Assembly: GCF_036324505.1 (NCBI RefSeq)
Contig: NC_086354.1
Span: 6,931,295 to 6,995,294 of the forward strand
Reading direction: 5' to 3'
DNA from: Eleginops maclovinus
Taxonomy: Eukaryota > Chordata > Actinopteri > Perciformes > Eleginopidae
Length of the DNA: 64,000 nt
Shown: piece by piece, positions 1 through 13,600 of the stretch
How the letters are laid out: the number at the start of each line of letters is the position of its first letter
Numbering within the stretch: position 1 is the first letter of the stretch
Translations under genes and position numbers: made by a program
Notes under the pieces: generated by a model
The model's database searches: none
The model's input: only the letters and a program-made list of their open reading frames with translations
Told to the model about the DNA's origin: nothing

Positions 1-626
1 GCCCAGGAGCTCTCATAGATAAGGCCAAACATCTGGGCAACCTGACCTTCAACATCTGGAACAAGATGAAGGAGATGGTCTCCTACACGCCAGTGATTCT
101 GGACCCAAACACAACAAATCTAGAACTCATCGTGTCTGATGATATGACCAATGCGAGAGGAGGAGATCAGCAGGATCTTCCCGATAATCCAGAGAGGTTT
201 CACGATTATTACATCGTCCAAGGTTCTGAGAGCTTTAGCTCGGGGACTCACACATGGGCCGTAGAAGTTGGTGACAATACATTCTGGTCAATAGGTGTGT
301 TAGCAGAGTCTTTCCAGAAAAATGGACCCACACGGACTGGATTATGGGAAATGCGGTTCCATAAAGGGGAATACTCGGTGCGGGCACTACCAGCTGCCGC
401 CACTGATCTGGAGTTGCAGAAGAAGCCGAAGAGAATCAGAATGAGTCTGGATTGGAGCAGAGGACAGCTGACATTCTCTGATCTTGATACTAACACACAC
501 TTACACACCCTCACACACGCTTTCACTGAGAGCCTGTTTCCATACATTAGCACAGTGGATAAAGTACCGCTGAAGATCTTACCAAATAAGGTCGGTGTGA
601 CCAAAAACAAGTGTGCAAGTTTTTAG
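1..626 (+). CDS. Last exon of a TRIM-family protein: B30.2 (PRY-SPRY) domain, 5' end outside window
   Basis: The open frame is already in phase at base 3 and ends at TAG 624-626, giving about 207 residues. The start reads PGALIDKAKHLGNL, the linker that precedes PRY in fish TRIM proteins of the NF7/A33/TRIM39-like group. PRY follows with the LDP motif (VILDPNTTNLELIVSDD), then SPRY with HTWAVEVG, a WEMRFHKGEY segment and the LDW core (MSLDWSRGQLTFSD). B30.2 domains bind protein ligands; in TRIM proteins they give substrate specificity to an N-terminal RING E3 ligase. RING, B-box and coiled coil would lie left of the window. These genes form very large families in fish, so no ortholog can be named. 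An NLR or butyrophilin-like protein ending in B30.2 is possible but the linker favours TRIM. A possible ATTAAA polyadenylation signal lies near 722. Confidence 0.85.
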   Translation, partial: PGALIDKAKHLGNLTFNIWNKMKEMVSYTPVILDPNTTNLELIVSDDMTNARGGDQQDLPDNPERFHDYYIVQGSESFSSGTHTWAVEVGDNTFWSIGVLAESFQKNGPTRTGLWEMRFHKGEYSVRALPAAATDLELQKKPKRIRMSLDWSRGQLTFSDLDTNTHLHTLTHAFTESLFPYISTVDKVPLKILPNKVGVTKNKCASF

Positions 627-1251
627 TTTGAAGGCGATGATAATAGTAGCAAAAAGCTCTTTATTTCTTTTTTAATGAATGTGTCCAACTATTGATGTGA
701 ATATACACATTGAGCACATTTATTAAATGAACGTTAAATAAGTTCTAACTTTATTTATATATTATTTAATCTCATTTGACAGTTAGATTTTCTGGAACAT
801 CATAATATAAACAGAAAATTAAATCAGGACTCAAATACTGTATGTTTGTGACATGTGGACCTAATTGTCTTCTTCAAGTATAGTAAAAAAATAAGCAGTG
901 GATGAGAACAGATTTATACTAGTATAATAAATAAGAATATAAGCAATATAAGTCGCCTAAGGAAATGTTCACTACATTATTGTTATGGCCAAAATAATTC
1001 ATGATAGCAATATAGAAAAGGTTTGGGAGGAAGAAACACACATAATTATCATTATTTACACAATGTTATCATGTGTATTTTTGTTTACATTTTTCCAAGC
1101 TCAGTTTTTGTCAGTACAGGTATGTTTCAGCAATTCTTTAAATCGCAGTTTTCAGGGTTCATATGCATTTTCTTGTTATAATGCGTAAAGTGTTTATTAT
1201 GGGGGGTGGGGGGAATGCTTTGCACAGGAGGTCGGTCAAGTTTAAATCTCC
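627..1251. other. 3' flank of the TRIM-like gene, no coding signal
   Basis: AT-rich sequence holding the presumed 3' UTR and downstream flank of the B30.2 gene. Short open frames here have no recognisable similarity. A G-run lies near 1201-1213. Confidence 0.5.
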
Positions 1252-1771
1252 AGTGGTGTAAAATGACTAAGTACATTTACTGAAGTACTGTACTTAATTA
1301 CAATTTTGAGGTTCTTTACTTCCATTTTATGCTATTTTGTACTTCTACCCAACTTCAATTCAGGGATTAATTGTGTACTTTTACCCCACTACATTTATTT
1401 CATTCCTTTAGTTACTTTACAGACTTGGTTTAATGATGAACTATATAATCAACACTTAAACCAGACTTTAGTTACACCTGGAGTAAATTCAGCAGCTACC
1501 CTGCAGTATACAAAGCCATTAACACTAGCTGCACCTTTACCAGCTTTGAGAACACTTTAATGATCAATAATTACTATCAAATGTCATATACTGTATATTA
1601 TTCTGAAATAAGCCAATCTGCAGAATGAGTTATTTTACTTTTGGTACTTTAGTATATTTTGATTCTAAAACTTGTACTTTTACTTGAGTAACATTTTGAC
1701 TGCAGGACTTTGACTTCACTCTGGTACTTCTACTTGTACTGAAGTACAAGATTTGAGTACTTCTTCCACTT
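1252..1771. mobile_element. MITE-like repeat with GTACTT-rich inverted ends
   Basis: The left end (CAGTGGTGTAAAATGACTAA) and right end (ACTTCTTCCACTTCTGG) are imperfect inverted repeats. Both flanks are rich in AAGTAC/GTACTT words, a pattern I know from a common short fish repeat. About 520 bp and no coding capacity. A partial copy of the same family lies at 26386-26530. Superfamily not assignable by eye. Confidence 0.55.
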
Positions 1772-2237
1772 CTGGTTAACAAACATCTGGCACTCAACAT
1801 TAAGTGTTAATGTTTCATACCAACTTACTTTCATGGTTGTCTTAGAGTTGGCAAAGTATGGACACGTGTCCTCTCCATTCTGATATTATCCTACGTTCTG
1901 CTTTTGTTTAGCTCAATTTCAATGACGACATGTTCAGTTATAGCTCATTTAATCTGAAAATGCAGAAAAAAAAAGCTAAACCAAATGTAAAGATTGTTCG
2001 CCATCTTGTGGCCATAAATGAAACTGCATGGTAAACGTTCTGATCCCTTCTTACAATTTCCTAAAGCAGTCAACATTACCATTCTGCAATGGCATAATTC
2101 TACACTCTAATTTAGAACAATTTAAACAATGCATTATTCATAAAGATATCTATTCACCAAACACACAATTACTCTTATTAAAGTGTTTAACAGCTGAACT
2201 GTGAGTACAAAGTCAAACAGGAGCTGTGGTATAATAT
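1772..2237. other. Intergenic spacer between the TRIM-like gene and wac
   Basis: The two neighbouring genes converge here. I see no coding frame, repeat or RNA gene. Confidence 0.4.
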
Positions 2238-3603
2238 TTTATTCTCATATTTTATGGAATACAAAGCCCCGACCCCTTCCCCCCACCCCCCAAAAGAAAA
2301 CAAAAAAAAGTGTGCACATCAGATCTGGTGGAAACTAGTCAAGGACGAGGAAAAGTAGAGGTGAAAGACAAAAAAAAGGGGAAGTTGCTTTATGGGGTGT
2401 GGAAGTATACGACTGAAAATTCATGTTCGTAAAAGAAGTAAACCCTCATGATGAATGAGCCCTTAAAACAAAAGAGAGAAAAAAAGTCTGGCTTGGGTGA
2501 GTTGATAAAAGGGCTCCAAACAATGATTACAACTAAAATAAAAATGTCTTTCCTTCAACCTTTGTATAAACCATTATGACTATAAGGGCGTAATCAATTG
2601 TGTGCAACAATAATTTAGCTTTACATTACTGCGAATTCAGTCGCTTTGCTATTCTTTTACACAATCTGTTGCTAAGCTGCAAAATAGGAATGAAATAATT
2701 ATCCCAATTTGACTTGGGAGAGAAACGAAAATGCTAACAATTATACAAAAAAAAGACAATTAGCAGAAGAAACTAGCTAGCAGGGCTACAAACGACCCCA
2801 AATATGTTCTAGCAGCCAAACTAGGTCCAATAATGTGGGCTTTTCCTCAAAGGTGGCTTTGAAACATCTGGAGCGTGTTTGAAAAAGCTAGCCATAGAGT
2901 CCCAGCGAAATCTGGACCACTGAGACTGAGAAAAAGCAACTGAAGCACATTTAAAGTATTTATTCTCGAAAATCTGGCCAAAATTGGTCTTCGCTAATCT
3001 CATGACGTGTAAAAGCAACCAGCCTCGAAGACACACTGGGTATGGCAAGAAACCACGGACAAGTATAGTGAATTAAAATAACATTAGTAACATCACTGCC
3101 ATTGAATCCATACATCTCAATGCAATTTAAGAAGATCAGGGGAACATGATCAACTCCCACTGTCACACTGATTATTATGAGATGGTTTGTTTTTTTAGTT
3201 CATTTTCCAAAGAATGTAATCTTTTCCTGACCACTACACATCAAAAACACACCAGAAAACAAGTTAACCCGATACAATACACACAATCCAAGGTTCACGG
3301 TCCCGAAAGGTGCTGTTTTTGAAAAAAACAATGAAAAAAAAGAGCCCCAGGTCCTCCCTGTCCACTTGGTTAAAGTGTCCGACGCGCCGAACCGGTACTT
3401 TCAGCGAACGCAATTCATGTGGACGTTGGAAAAGGATTTTTTTTAAAGAAAAGAAAAAGACGTGTTCAGGATGGAGGTTCTTTAACAGCTTCTCTGCTAG
3501 GGAGAATCAACAGGCTGCAGCAGCTTGCTGTCCGTGTCTATTCCTCTTTTCCGATCATTATTTCAATCCATCCATCCCGGTTCTTTCTCCTCAGGTCAGG
3601 TCC
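2238..3603 (-). other. wac: Probable 3' UTR of wac
   Basis: Sequence from the wac stop codon to the first good minus-strand polyadenylation signal, AATAAA (TTTATT on + at 2238-2243). This gives a UTR of about 1.37 kb, AT-rich, with G- and A-runs. Open frames inside it (for example 2821-3166 minus) have no recognisable similarity. The actual cleavage site was not determined. Confidence 0.5.
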
Positions 3604-4928
3604 TCACACCATGTACGAGTTCTGGTTCTTCAGCTTGTCTAGCTCTTTGCTCTGCTGCCTCAGAAACAGGATTCTGTGGTTGAGGAGGAAATAAGTAAAT
3701 AAATGCAATGCTATGAATGTTCATTTGAGCTAATTAGGATGCTAATGTAACATTGAGCTCACCTCTGTTCCCTCAGTGTGGCCTGAATTTCACACACTCT
3801 GACCAGGGAGCGCAGGTTTTTCATCTCCGTGCAGATCTCAGACATGTACAAGCTGCCCATGTTGTGGAGGTCCTCGCGCAACCGAGCCGCCTGATGGAGA
3901 GGGATGAAAGTGCACTGTCATTGTTGCACACAAAAGGAACTTCGAGGCATGCATTGGTCTAAAAACTTGAAATACAGAAACACAAGCACTTCCTAATGTA
4001 ACCGATGCCACTGGGCGGCTACGGCTCAGGGGTTTTTGCGCTGATCAACCAATCAGAGGATCAGTGGTTTGACCCACTTTTTGCATTCAACACGTCGGAG
4101 ATGCCTTGGACAAGACACCCAACCCAAACAAATCCTCTTTTAGCAATGTCTTCAGTACTGAAGTTTATGCAAGTCACTTTGGAAAAATGCGTCAGTTAAA
4201 TAACATGTAATGTACTGTCTGCAAGGTCTGAGGACGTTAACGTACATTACTAGACTTGCATATAACGTAAACGTTCAAAGCATCGGCTTGCTATTAACCT
4301 GATAACACACTGACTGATGATATTCAGCTACAGGTGGTTACACTACTGGCATAAGTCATTACTGCTAGTTATTATATATCTATGTACAGATTACAGGATA
4401 ATCAAATACAATGAAATACAACAGTTTGTAAAACAGTTTCCACGTCCCTTCAAAAAAATATATATGAATATTTCCAAAATTCCGAGATTTTCTTATCCAA
4501 CGAAACGTTTTTCTACAATCCGTATTTGTCGGCATTTTATTTTGAAAAACATTTAGACTGCGGTCACAAAACTGCAGTAATCTTGAGTACCCATTCTTCA
4601 TTCGGTATTCACTCGATACCCTACAATACCAGTAAAAACACTTAAAGTTGTAAAGTACTAAACATTTAAAGCAGCATTCAGAAACTATTTCGGAATCATT
4701 TGGTTCAGTTCCAACGGAAATTATGCAACAAAAATAATACATAGAAAATGGAAAGAAATACCCAAGTAGTATAAGGTTTTAAAAACAATACTCAGGTTTT
4801 CAAACTCCTTAGAAATCCAATTAAAGCACTTGGACAGGGCATAGTTTGAGCCACACATCTAAGGTCATCATTCTTACCAAACTGATCATTTGCATAGTGA
4901 GAACCGGAAAGTGATATGAATGTGAGTG

Positions 4929-4973
<45 letters not shown>

Positions 4974-7900
4974 GGGGCAGTACCTGTTTCTCAGTGTTCT
5001 CTGAAGGCCATCCTTGGATATGTCTGATGAGGCTCTCGTCAAAATGAGTTGCCAGGGAGGGGGTGAAAGTGCCGGGGTTTTCGGATTGGGTCTGGCTGCT
5101 GCTGCCGGAGGGGACGTGGGGCAACGCTGCACCGGGTACGTTTGATCCAGAGCACAGAAGGTCCTGGCTGCTGGGGCGAGACAATGGAGTACAAGGGGGT
5201 TCAGATGCAGCCAATAAAATCCAGTCATGTAACTGCAATTCATCCATGTGTAGCATTTACTCCTCCCTCGCAGTATAACCTCAGAATAACAAACACTGCT
5301 CAACAAACAAACTATTTTGTGTGAACAACATCCTAAATCGTTTAACACTTTAACTGCCGCAAGAAAATCAAGTGAGGCGAATTATAGCGCGTCAAAGATG
5401 ATGAAATACTGCTGTACCAAAGAACATAACTAGCCGTGGAAATGCCTTCATATTGAACTATAAATAACTTTCCAGAGAATAAAACACCTTTGGAACTTCT
5501 TTCTACTAAACAAAATAAGACAAAGTTGCGGTCTGTAAAATCAGTTTGGGATTCAGGTGTCTTAGTTTACTTTCTTCTTGGGTTTTTTGAGTGTTTACCT
5601 AACCTAGTCATTTTAGTACCAAAAAAAAAATGCCGTCTTGAAGTGATTCCTACCTTCTCTGCTGGAGAACTCTGGGGTCCTCGGGACGCTTCTCTGCGGT
5701 CTGAGGCACGGGGACTGGTCCTTGTTTCGCTGAAGACATGCTGCCCTGTAGAGGGGGAAAGAGACGGCAAGAGATGACTAAATAAGAATGAAAACAAAAG
5801 GGCGTTTTGTCAAGGAAGAGAGTGGGGGTGAGTCATGAGTGGGGGGGGGTGGGGTGGGGGAGTACTCCTCCTTTACTTTTGGCACTGCGACTCACCCTTG
5901 TTTGTGAGGATGTGACGCCGCCAGGGTGCATGCCCAGGGGGGGTTTCTGGGTGCTCTGCGGCGTGCCGTTCCGTGGCGAGACGTACGGCCGTGGTGATGA
6001 TGCGTCCGACGTCAGGGAGACCGGGGACTGACTGGAGTGCTGGGCTGAAGGAGAGGAAAGTCAAACACACATTAGCTGTGACGACGCATTGTACCGTATC
6101 AACCCAAATCCTGAAGTCATTTCCTTGCAAATAGTGAAGTATTGCACACATGACTAATCGATTTAGCTGCAAACAATCTGACAACAGCTAACTACACCGT
6201 GTTCCAAATTATTATGCAAATTATATTTTTCTCAGAGTTTCCTAAATAGTCGATGCAAATGACAGTCAGTATAATATTCAAGTCATCAACCGTTAAGAGT
6301 ATAATTCAAATGTTATTGAACAAACCTCCCAATGATTACAGTATTTCTTTCAAAAATTAAAAGCTCTTTTTTTTTACGCTCTTAATGTCTTTCATGTTTG
6401 TAAAGCACTTTGAATTGAATTTGGAGCGGCATTTCAAGACGGTCCACAAGAGCTACGATACAAACTTCCCAGCTAAATCACCACTGCGCGCCCGAAAAGT
6501 CAAGGAATTGAAAAGTCAGCTAGCAGCACAACAGTCCATTTTTAGCAGGCCCAATACCAAGAGGAAGGCTGCAACCACAGCTTCTTATCGTGTCTGTCGT
6601 GTTCTTGCAAAAGGGAAGAACTCTTTCAAGGATGGTGAGATTGTGAAAGAAGCGTTCATGGAAGCCGCAGATGCGCTTTTTGCAGATTTTAAAAATTGAA
6701 AGGAGATTGTGTCTGCTATTCAGGATGTGCAGCTATCAAGAAATGCTGTTACACGGCGATGAAAGGGAATGGCGGAGGATGTTGAACAGCAATTGAGGAA
6801 TGATGTTGACACATGTGAGTGTTTTTCTCTGCAAGTCGATGAATCCACTGATGCTGTGGATGTGGCTCAGCTATGTGTGTTCATTAGAATGGTTTTCGAC
6901 AATAAGAGTGTACAAGAAGACCTGCTGACCATTTTGCCTTTGAAAGGGCACACAAGAGGCACAGATATTTTTCAGGTTAGTAAGAGCAAGTTGCCCCTCT
7001 TCAAATTCATCTCCATTACAACCGATGGGGCTCCAGCAATGATTGGACGTACTGCTGGGTTCATTGGATTGTGCAAACAGTCTGAATCTTTCCCGGATTT
7101 CCTGAATTACCATTGTCACCAGCAAGGGTTGTGCAGGAAGATTGTAAATATGAAAGACGTGATGGATGTGGCTAACAAGATTGCCTGTTCTGTTCGGGCC
7201 AGGAGTCTGCGATTATTCCGTGCGCAACTGGAGGAGACCGGTGCAGAACACACAGATCTGCTGCTGCACACAGACATAAGGTGGCTCAGCAGAGGTACAT
7301 TTCTGGAACGGTTTTCTGAATTGTTGCCCGAAATTAAAGAATTTCTGAAACGTTCAAACCATGCTGAGTATGCACAGCTAGAAGACAGTCAGTGGCTCTT
7401 GGATTTCGCCTTTCTTTCTGATCTGACTGACAAGCTCAATAACTTGAATCTAGAGCTGCAGGGTAAGAACAAACACATCATCAACATGATCAGCTCCGTG
7501 AACACCTTTAAAAGCAAGTTGCTGCTGCTATCAAGCAGGGTGCAACAGTGTGATCTGCGGAACTTTCCACACATGGACACAGAACTGAAGCGTCAGGGCA
7601 AAGACTGCGGAGCTTGAGAGTGCACGTTATGATGATCAAGTGCAAAGCATCTTGTCAGAATTTGACAGGCGCTTTACTGACTTTGCATCCATTGAGCCTG
7701 TTGTCAGTTTTCTCAGTTTTCCATTTGGGGAAAGTATAACGTCCAAAGTGGCATCACTCTTCAACCTGGATAGCGGTGCCATTGAGAATGAGATCCTCAC
7801 ACTAAATAATGACATTGAGCTCAAATCAAGAGCTACACCTGACACAAATGTCCAATTCTGGAATCTAATGCAGAAAGAGAAGTACCCCAACCTCAGACAA

Positions 7901-10584
7901 ACTGCAAAGAACTTGACTGCACTTTTTGGATCAACATATTTGTGGGTCTGCCTTTTCACATATGAAAATCATTAAGTCAAAATACAGATCCACCATGACT
8001 GATGACCACCTTGCGGCCTGCTTACGGCTGGCACTCTGCTCCTACTGTCCGGACTATGAGAGACTAGCTTCCTCCTCTCAGTGCCAGAAGTCCCACTAAG
8101 GTAGAGAACCACTTTTCCAACTTGAATTAGGCATTGTATTAATTGGGTTGTATGTTGTTGTGTTGTTACGGGCCAGTCCTAGGCCTTCTTGTGCTTATTC
8201 TTTGCACGACGTACATTTACTTCAATAAATGTATTATTGTTAAAACTTGATCTTTGTGTCAGAACATTGTGTTATTATATAGGTGCACAATTCATTGTGG
8301 CTACGCTATGGCTTTTGATATGGCTTGGTAGATCTCGACACGCTATCAACTTTAAAAGTAGATCTTGGTTCAAAAAAGGTTGGGCACCCCTAGTCTAGAG
8401 GATCCTACACCTTGAGGTTCGCAGGACTCCAGAGGCACCAGCGGCTTCAAATACCTGTATGCTGCTTTGTAATGGCTTTTTAGCAGCTGCTCTCCTAATC
8501 CGATGAATTTGTCTGGCAGAAACCTTCCTCATTACGCCTTTATCTGCACAAACCTGTCTGTGCTCTGAATCAGCCACAAATCTCTTCACAGTATGATGAT
8601 CACGCTTAAGTTTTCGTGAAATATCTAATGTTTTCATACCTTGTCAAAAGGTATCGCACTATTTGACGCTTTTCGGCAGAAGCGAGATCCTTTTCCCCAT
8701 ATTGCTTGAAACCTGTGGCCTGCTAAATAATGTGGAATGTTCTTTTTAAGTAGTTTTCCTTTATTTGGGCTCACCAGGCAAACTAATTATCACAGGTGTC
8801 TGAGATTGATTTCAATGATCCAAAGAGCCCTGAGACACAATACCATCCATGAGTTTAATCGAAAAACAAAAAAATAAATGTTTATGACACTTAAATCCAA
8901 TTTGCATAATAATTTGGAACGCGGTGTAAACAGGCTAGTAATGGAATAGGGTAAAACAAGCAGGGCTGCACAATTTATTCAAACTTTCTCGAAAGCGGAA
9001 TATGGACAAATGCAATATCCAAATTGCAGTAAGCGTAATGCTGGTAAAGACAATACATTAGATATGAGCTAAATGAGGTATAGAGTGATGCAGTTCTACA
9101 TATCTTTGTAGGCCAACCCAAAAGTAAGCATCCCAAGGGCTCCCTCGACAGAAAGCAATTGGATTTTCCAATTGAATTTCGGTATATTGCAGAAAATACG
9201 TGCTCCCTCACATTCAGATACTTAAACATGCTTTGTTAAGCAGGATATACTAACACCACTTTGTGGGGTTTTTTTTGCGTAATTGCAACTGGCAAAAGGA
9301 AAAAGCTAACGTAATGCTATAAATGAACTACATCATGGAGGCACAGCACCAGAGCTAGGCTAAAGGCGGACTCGTGTCAGAGTGACAATGTCTTATAGTT
9401 TTTTCAGCCACTTTTAGCATGCGCCATTTTTAATTGCGCATATAAGCATCTGACAATCACCAGTGGGGTAATTCCTGACGTCTAGACGCTTATTTCAGGC
9501 ATCAGACCAGGGATCAGGGAACCAGAAGTGTTGAAATGCTAACGCGGTTCCAGGTCTCATTAGTGCGCCACTCAATAAGGACTAATGCAATATCCAAATT
9601 GCAGACAGCCCAATCATTTTTAAGGTAAAATATGTGTCAAAAAAGTATTCTGGATAAAGTGTTGTGGTGCTGAGATATGGCTGTGAAATATTTTAATACA
9701 GACTTAATTAAAATCTTTTTTTCAGTCCACTACAGAACCTCATCTGTACAATAACACCACACCATGTTTAGCTCTCGTTTATTTTATAATGAAATTTGAG
9801 TAATTATGCAGTAATGACAACTTCCTTGAAGGCAATTTCAATACTAGCCAATTTTAATGTGATTTCAAATATAAACATTATTCACGTTATTAATGAACTA
9901 CATAATAAAAGCTATAATATTTTTAAGAGGATTGGTACGAAACATGATTTTTAATCAAGTTTATTTACTAGGACAAGGATTTGTTCCTGCAAAATTATAT
10001 TTTCACATATTTAGCCGAGACCAAATATTGCTGCAACTGCAATTTATATACAGCACCACTCCATGTTGCAGTATCGATAACATTTTGAATAATTGTGCAT
10101 CAATATCATAATACAACAATGCCTCTTTCAAATTTTACTGCCACACTTGTTGCAATTGCTATGTAACATGTCGTCTACCTCACTAGAGGCGGCTCATTTA
10201 AATACATTGGACGTCATGTTTAGTTTTTCACACACAGCTATTAATCAATCTGAACATCCCGTAAGCGATCCACGCTGTTAGCTTGCATAAAGAAATGCAC
10301 AAATTTCATTAACTGAAGGTCAATAACAAATTGTGTCTTCAAAGAAAAAGGGCAGGGAGAGCAGATCACTTCAAAAATGTAATATTAAATAGGGAGATTA
10401 GTGTGTGTGTGTAGCAGCTGGTGGAACAGCGGGGGGGGGGGCGTACCTTGGTTGGAGTGCTGAGCGGCGGACAGCAGCGCAGTGATGTTGAAAGCAGGTC
10501 CAGCAGTGAGGAGCTTATGAAGCACAGACCGCAAGGAAGCTTGGGTAACGGCAGCTGCCAAGACTAGAGGGAGGAAAGAGTGAC

Positions 10585-10644
<60 letters not shown>

Positions 10645-13600
10645 AGTGAGCAGGGGTGCACAAACAGGAACAGTGAGGTCAGAAAACACTAGTTTTCGTT
10701 TGACACTTTTCTAGAAAATGTTTATTTAACAACAAGCACATATGTTTGGGCAGGATTTCACAAAATAGCATGAATAATAATAAGTAAACGCTGTAGTTAG
10801 TAGCAGGCGAGGCGACCCTTTTATGACATACAGTGGGGCAAAAAAGTATTTAGTCAGCCACCAATTGTGCAAGTTTCTCCCATTTAAAAAGATGAGAGGC
10901 CTGTCATTTTTATCATAGGTATACCTCAACTATGAGAGACAGAATGAGAAAAAAAATCCAGGAAATCACATTGTAGGATTTTTAATGAATTCATTGTTAA
11001 ATTCCTCGGTAAAATAAGTATTTGGTCACCTACAAACAAGCAAGATTTCTGGCTCTCACAGACCTGTAACTTCTTCTTTAAGAGGCTCCTCTGTCCTCCA
11101 CTCGTTACCTGTATTAATGGCACCTTTTTGAACTCGTTATCAGTATAAAAGACACCTGTCCACAACCTCAAACAGTCATACTCCAAACTCCACTATGGCG
11201 AAGACCAGAGAGCTGTCAAAGGAGACCAGAGACAAAATTGTAGACATGCACCAGGCTGGGAAAACTGAATCTGCAATAGGTAAGCAGCTTGGTGTGAAGA
11301 AATCAACTGTGGGAGCAATTATTAGAAAATGGAAGACATACAAGACCACTGCTAATCTCCCTCGATTTGGGGCTCCACGCAAGATCTCACCCCGTGGGGT
11401 CAAAATTATCACAAGAACGGTGAGCAAAAATCCCAGAACCACACGGGGGGACCTAGTGAATGACCTGCAGAGAGCTGGGACCAAAGTAACAGAGGCTACC
11501 ATCAGTAACACACTACGCCGCCAGGGACTTAAATCCTGCAGTTCCAGACGTGTCCCCCTGCTTAAGCCAGTACATGTCCAGGCCCGTCTGAAGTTTGCTA
11601 GAGGGCATTTGGATGATCCAGAAGAGGATTGGGAGAATGTCATATGGTCAGATGAAACCAAAATAGAACTTTTTGGTAAAAACTCAACTCGTCGTGTTTG
11701 GAGGAGAAGAATGCAGAGTTGCATCCAAAGAACACCATACCTACTGTGAAGCATGGGGGTGGAAACATCATGCTTTGGGGCTGTTTTTCTGCAAAGGGAC
11801 CAGGACGACTGATCCGTGTAAAGGAAAGAATGAATGGGGCCATGTATCGTGAGATTTTGAGTGAAAACCTCCTTGCATCAGCAAGGGCACTGAAGATGAA
11901 GCGTGGCTGGGTCTTTCAGCATGACAATGATCCCAAACACACCGCCAGGGCAACGAAGGAGTGGCTTCGTAAGAAGCATTTCAAGGTCCTGGAGTGGCCT
12001 AGCCAGTCTCCAGATCTCAACCCCATAGAAAATCTTAGGAGGGAGTTGAAAGTCTGTGTTGCCCAGCGACAGCCCCAAAACATCACTGCTTTAGAGGAGA
12101 TCTGCATGGAGGAATGGGCCAAAATACCAGCAACAGTGTGTGGAAACCTTGTGAAGACTTACAGAAAACGTTTGACCTCTGTCATTGCCAACAAAGGGTG
12201 TATAACAAAGTATTGAGATGAACTTTTGTTATTGACCAAATACTTATTTTCCACAATCATTTGAAATTAATTCATTAAAAATCAGACAATGTGATTTTCT
12301 GGATTTTATTTTCTCATTCTGTCTCTCATAGTTGAGGTATACCTGTGATAAAAATTACAGGCCTCTCTCATCTTTTTAAATGGGAGAACTTGCACAATTG
12401 GTGGCTGACTAAATACTTTTTTGCCCCACTGTATAGGCGATGGAAAGACATTTGTCTACACCAAAATGGCTCGATCATAAGCTTTGATTTCTTTCAACAC
12501 TGTTTCCTTGAAAAACCTATTACAAGTCCTCAACCTCATAAACACAAACAGACAAAACAATATCTTTCCCACAAGTTAGCATTGAAAAGCTCTCCCTGGA
12601 GGGAACTTTGCGGTGGTAGCCTTTGCATACCATTTACATGCACAAAAACCTATATAACACACTACAGAACTGTCAAACCCCAAGAAGCATACTAGAGTCC
12701 CTTTAACCGTGTCTGATTCCCACCTTGGCAGCTAAGAAGTCACATGGGCCTTCTGTGATCTTATTCTTGTTAGAAAAGTTGCACCTCTTAACAAACCTCT
12801 GAGATTATTCTTAAAACTATTTTCTGAGAATTTTCCCGCTTCAGTCGAGACTAGATTCTGATAAAGGCAAAAGTTATTCACGCGCCGTCTCAGCCCTAAA
12901 TAAAGCTCTTAAAAAAGGTCAAACATTTTAGGAAAGGGGAGGAGGGTATTTAAGAGGCTTAAGAGTTTCTTAAGCAGAGGAGAAAATGGTGGAAAGATTA
13001 AATGTAGGAGAGATATCATCTGATGCGTGCCTCGTGGTGCTTTGAAACCTGGAAGCATTCTCTCCTAAAATGTTTGAATGGTTAGTACCTCATAGAAAAT
13101 AATAGTAAGAGATATTTTCAAGTGATTTTCGGTTCATTTTCTTGCTGCCATGACAATTTCCCTAGTTTATGGTACATTTTAAATCCTAAATACTTACTCA
13201 GTCGCCACAAACATTTAGGAAAGTTTGCTCAATTTATCAACCAATTATATCTAAGAATTTGATATTAGGGATGCATGGCTTTGATATTTTCAGCCGATCA
13301 CGATGTTCAGTGACAATTTTGCCGATGCTTTACTGTAACTTACAGTAGAGTATGATATTGCAGACTAGGTTAGCCTATCCCTTTGAGAGAGAGAGAGAGC
13401 GAGAGCGAGAGCGAGAGCGAGCGAGAGCGAGAGCGAGAGCGAGAGAGAGAGAGAGAGAGCAGCAGACGCCCCCCAAAAGTTACAGCAGACCCACAGTCAC
13501 GGCTCTATTCTTCAAACGATGCACGGACACCAGATTTTGACCGTCCGATTTAAAAACAACAACGCTAGCGCTACTTCTGCCGGTCAGCACTCAAAACATA

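Noticed and set aside
4008..4140. Functional tRNA gene
   Set aside because: A and B box-like words are decayed and no cloverleaf forms by eye; better read as a SINE.
5807..6184. Frames on both strands around 5.8-6.2 kb
   Set aside because: They are alternative frames of wac exon 9 and its flanks.
11176..11754. 192-codon minus-strand frame
   Set aside because: Antisense of the Tc1 transposase frame; no motifs of its own.
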